Positions 61,613-64,000 of a stretch of 64,000 nt of DNA are shown piece by piece. Source of the DNA: a virus. Each line of letters starts with the position of its first letter. Position 1 is the stretch's first letter. The notes beneath the pieces were generated by a model. That model searched no databases and was not told where the DNA came from. It worked only from the letters and a program-made list of their open reading frames with translations. The DNA lies in the IMG/VR virus record IMGVR_UViG_3300020385_000008, positions 33,657-97,656 of that record; one strand, written 5' to 3'. The translations under genes were made by a program, and so were the position numbers.

Positions 61613-63541
61613 TTACCTTGTTAATTTGCCGTTTCCGTAACTTGATGTTACTGGGAAACCAACGCCAGAGATCTGTTCACCACTGGCAATTGTATCCCTA
61701 ATCATATTTATAGGGCTCTGAGAAACATCAAACGAGACATAGAGATCTTTAAGACCAATAACATCATTAGACTGTGGAAATGCCTGTATCTCAATAATTT
61801 TATTATCTAGGTTTGTTGAAGCTATGTTTACCGTAAATAATTGTATCTCACCTTTGGTGTAATCAACAATACCTGCGTTTGAAACTACAGTTGTATAATT
61901 AGATTCTCCATCACTAGCATTAAGATTTTCACTAATGTATGATATGACACCTTTACCTGATCCGTCTAGCTGACCAGCAGCATCCGTATTTGGAATATCG
62001 GTAATAAAGAGATTTGCTGAATTTCCAGTAATCTTAAATCCACTACTCTTTATAGTTCCACCACCAGGAATAATATGGAACGCATTACCATAGCATAACT
62101 CATATTGAGCAAACTGATTTTCAGCAGCATTGAGATTTCTTCTAATAATAACTTTAGTAATGTTTGATGTTACTGCGGTTGAAGTGTCATCAATAACTTT
62201 CTGACATTTGGAGTATTTAAATCTACCGCCAAACTTATTAATATCAATAGAACCCGCATATGCGTTGAGAGACCGAATAACAGCAGTTTTCAAAGTATTT
62301 GCTGTAGTTGTTTTTGTAGTGTCATAGTAAACAGCACTATTAATCTCAACAAATAGAATTTTAAGATCAACAATCTGTTGATTGATCCCAGCAATTGTAT
62401 ATTGCTTCAATCCATCAAGAATGTTCTTCTTATCAAAGTCACTAACTTCAATACCATTGACAGGTTTGATGCTAATTAAGACATTGCCGAATTGTGGGGG
62501 TATTAGCTCTTCTCCACCCACCACAGAGATTGATTCTGTATTTGGATATAGCTGTTTAATGATGCCTTCATAGTCGCGCCCCGTCACAGCCCTGTATTGG
62601 GCTCCATAGACGCGGGGAGCATAGTATTTGATGGATTCTACACTCTCTACAGCGGCGCCGTTTCTAGCGGCTGTTATGGTAGTTACATCAACCACGTTTG
62701 ATGGCGAAACTGGATTACCAAGATCATCAACCAAAGAGCCAGAAAAGCTAAATTGGCTAGCTCCATCACCAGCTTTACCATCACCGATAATATAGGTGGA
62801 TTCAATTGTTTGATTATTGACTAGAGCTTTACCAAAAATATTATCTCCAAACAAAAGTTCATAATTTTGCTGGTTTACTTCTGCTAAGAAATAAACTTCA
62901 CTATTTTTATCAATTCTAATAATATTTTTTACTCTTTCCCATTGTTGACCCAACCCAGTATCATTCTCATCTCTCACTCTTACTATGAGTGTACTAAAAT
63001 CAACATCTGGATTATTAATAATGTATCTTTGGTTTAATGAGGTATCTACAGGAAATGAGGTCCTAGCAAATGTTCCCTGATAAATTGTTATTGGATCACT
63101 ATCTATACCAAACACAGCAACACCTTCATTCACAGTAGCTGTTATAGGCTCTGGAATGGAAAATACGTAACTACTGTTGTCTTCTGTACCAACGCAGACC
63201 AAACCAGCCTTCAAGGTCAACGTGGACGTGTTAGAGCCCGTGTCTACACTAAACGTAACCTGAGCTTGAGCGGATTTCTGTGATCTAGGCAAATATCCAA
63301 TGTTTCCCGCCAAAGAAACTACATTTCTACGGAGAGTGGCAGAATCCAAAAAGGATTCATTAACGATCATATTGGCATTCACTGAATTGATATAGGCATT
63401 GTATGCCAAAGTATCAATAAGGACACTAAAGTTGGATCCATCAAAATCAAACCCAGTAAAATTGGAGTTTGCTCTTAAATAGTCTTTAATAGACTCTCTA
63501 ATTTGATCATAGTCTAAATTTGTAAACTTAGTAAATGCCAT
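61613..63541 (-). CDS. 6: Baseplate wedge protein gp6
   Basis: The 642-residue protein matches T4 gp6 (660 residues), the ring-forming core of the baseplate wedge. Typical blocks are TNLDYDQIRESIKDYLRANS, FDGSNFSVLIDTLAYNAYIN, and ESFLDSATLRRNVVSLAGNI at the start. In the middle, AVTGRDYEGIIKQLYPNTES matches the baseplate J-like domain. It overlaps gp25 by one base. A late-type TATAAATA (61705-61712) lies within its 3' end. Confidence 0.96.
   Translation of the reverse strand: MAFTKFTNLDYDQIRESIKDYLRANSNFTGFDFDGSNFSVLIDTLAYNAYINSVNANMIVNESFLDSATLRRNVVSLAGNIGYLPRSQKSAQAQVTFSVDTGSNTSTLTLKAGLVCVGTEDNSSYVFSIPEPITATVNEGVAVFGIDSDPITIYQGTFARTSFPVDTSLNQRYIINNPDVDFSTLIVRVRDENDTGLGQQWERVKNIIRIDKNSEVYFLAEVNQQNYELLFGDNIFGKALVNNQTIESTYIIGDGKAGDGASQFSFSGSLVDDLGNPVSPSNVVDVTTITAARNGAAVESVESIKYYAPRVYGAQYRAVTGRDYEGIIKQLYPNTESISVVGGEELIPPQFGNVLISIKPVNGIEVSDFDKKNILDGLKQYTIAGINQQIVDLKILFVEINSAVYYDTTKTTTANTLKTAVIRSLNAYAGSIDINKFGGRFKYSKCQKVIDDTSTAVTSNITKVIIRRNLNAAENQFAQYELCYGNAFHIIPGGGTIKSSGFKITGNSANLFITDIPNTDAAGQLDGSGKGVISYISENLNASDGESNYTTVVSNAGIVDYTKGEIQLFTVNIASTNLDNKIIEIQAFPQSNDVIGLKDLYVSFDVSQSPINMIRDTIASGEQISGVGFPVTSSYGNGKLTR
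61705..61712 (-). promoter_or_regulatory. Possible late promoter for the gp7-type gene
   Basis: Exact TATAAATA on the minus strand within the last part of gp6, about 110 bases above the giant gene. It could boost expression of this 13-kb gene. Confidence 0.45.
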
Positions 63542-63948
63542 TACCTAGTACTCGTTAAAATAAATGTATAATTTTGGGGTGGGAACTCTTCACCTACAAT
63601 ATTGTAAGCAACACTAACGCCTACTTCATTCTGATCTGTAAAAAGATCAACTTTAACCACTATATCATCAATTCTAGGCTCAAAGTTCTCCAAAGAAACT
63701 GTTATTTGGTCTTCAATGGCAAAGGCTGTAGCATAATTTGCGTTTTCAAACAGCTGACCTCTAACATCAGACCCAAAAAGTGGTTCAAAGAACTTTTCAC
63801 CAGGAATAGTTTCTACAATGTTGCGTACTGACTGCCTAATTGCTCTAGCATCTCTTAAAACACCAAGATCACCCGTTACTGGGTGAGGTAAAAAGGATAA
63901 ACTAATATCCTTGAATGACCTAGAAACGCGATTTACGTCAGCCATCAT
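63541..63948 (-). CDS. 25: Baseplate wedge protein gp25
   Basis: The 135-residue protein belongs to the gp25/lysozyme-like baseplate family (T4 gp25 has 132 residues). It has SFKDISLSFLPHPVTGDLGV, the REAI-type DARAIRQSVRNIVETIPGEK, and EPLFGSDVRGQLFE with the conserved EPxFG. The C-terminal half carries FEPRIDDIVVKV. gp25 sits at the inner baseplate and helps start sheath assembly. Start is at 63948 (MM) or one codon later. A CATAAATA late element lies at 63969. Confidence 0.95.
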   Translation of the reverse strand: MMADVNRVSRSFKDISLSFLPHPVTGDLGVLRDARAIRQSVRNIVETIPGEKFFEPLFGSDVRGQLFENANYATAFAIEDQITVSLENFEPRIDDIVVKVDLFTDQNEVGVSVAYNIVGEEFPPQNYTFILTSTR

Positions 63949-63968
63949 AAAAATACGACATTTATCAG

Positions 63969-63976
63969 TATTTATG
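63969..63976 (-). promoter_or_regulatory. Late promoter for gp25-gp6
   Basis: CATAAATA on the minus strand, one mismatch from consensus, about 22 bases above gp25. The start of a T-tract and stem (AAAAAAGC on the plus strand) at 63993-64000 suggests a terminator of an upstream gene that is cut by the window edge. Confidence 0.55.
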
Positions 63977-64000
63977 TCAAAAAATTAGCCATAAAAAAGC

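Overview
The window looks like part of a T4-like cyanophage genome: a contractile-tailed myovirus infecting marine Synechococcus or Prochlorococcus. The evidence is a near-complete T4-type structural and replication core together with cyanobacterial host-type genes: psbA (photosystem II D1), CobS- and CobT-like proteins, a DUF3110-like protein and a small heat-shock protein. Every gene I can support is on the minus strand, so transcription runs from high to low coordinates. Genes are tightly packed, often with 4-base stop/start overlaps, and no gene-free stretch exceeds 300 bases.

In transcription order, 63948-22648 is the virion block: baseplate gp25, gp6, a 4311-residue gp7-type wedge protein, gp8, a 2390-residue DUF4815-type structural protein and small virion proteins. 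Neck proteins gp13, gp14 and gp15 follow, then terminase gp16 and gp17, sheath gp18, tube gp19, portal gp20, a small core protein, protease gp21, scaffold gp22, capsid gp23 and a tube-fold protein probably equivalent to gp3. Region 22648-16078 carries recombination and late-transcription genes: uvsY, uvsW, an Sm-like protein, gp55, gp47, a DUF3110-like protein and gp46.

Region 16062-8969 is an accessory block of metabolic and regulatory genes cut into short transcription units: a His-rich mini-protein, two 2-oxoglutarate/Fe(II) oxygenases, a CobT-like VWA/metalloprotease protein, an FkbM methyltransferase, a LOG-family phosphoribohydrolase, a small membrane protein, the CobS AAA ATPase and a DUF3310 protein. 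Next come the clamp gp45 (8916-8248), a pectate-lyase-like gene and psbA bracketed by two near-identical terminators, an S74-type tail fibre and several unknown small genes. The window ends in the clamp loader gp44, a degenerate glutaredoxin, a second Sm-like protein, gp62, RegA and the start of hsp20.

Three kinds of control signal recur. Late promoters resembling T4 TATAAATA precede virion genes. Elements of the form TG(T)GCTATAAT precede replication and accessory genes. GC hairpins with T-tracts end transcription units, and several are followed at once by a new -10 element. psbA has its own well-spaced host-type sigma-70 promoter.

The most noteworthy observations are: the paired terminators flanking pectate lyase and psbA; a nested inverted-repeat element with an opposite-strand sigma-70 promoter between uvsW/Sm-like and gp55; shared Gly-x-Gly-Tyr insertion modules that enlarge gp7, gp8, gp14 and the DUF4815 protein; a YHYH-like domain inside the gp7-type giant; two Sm-like proteins; and the CobS/CobT-like pair without an apparent chelatase catalytic subunit.
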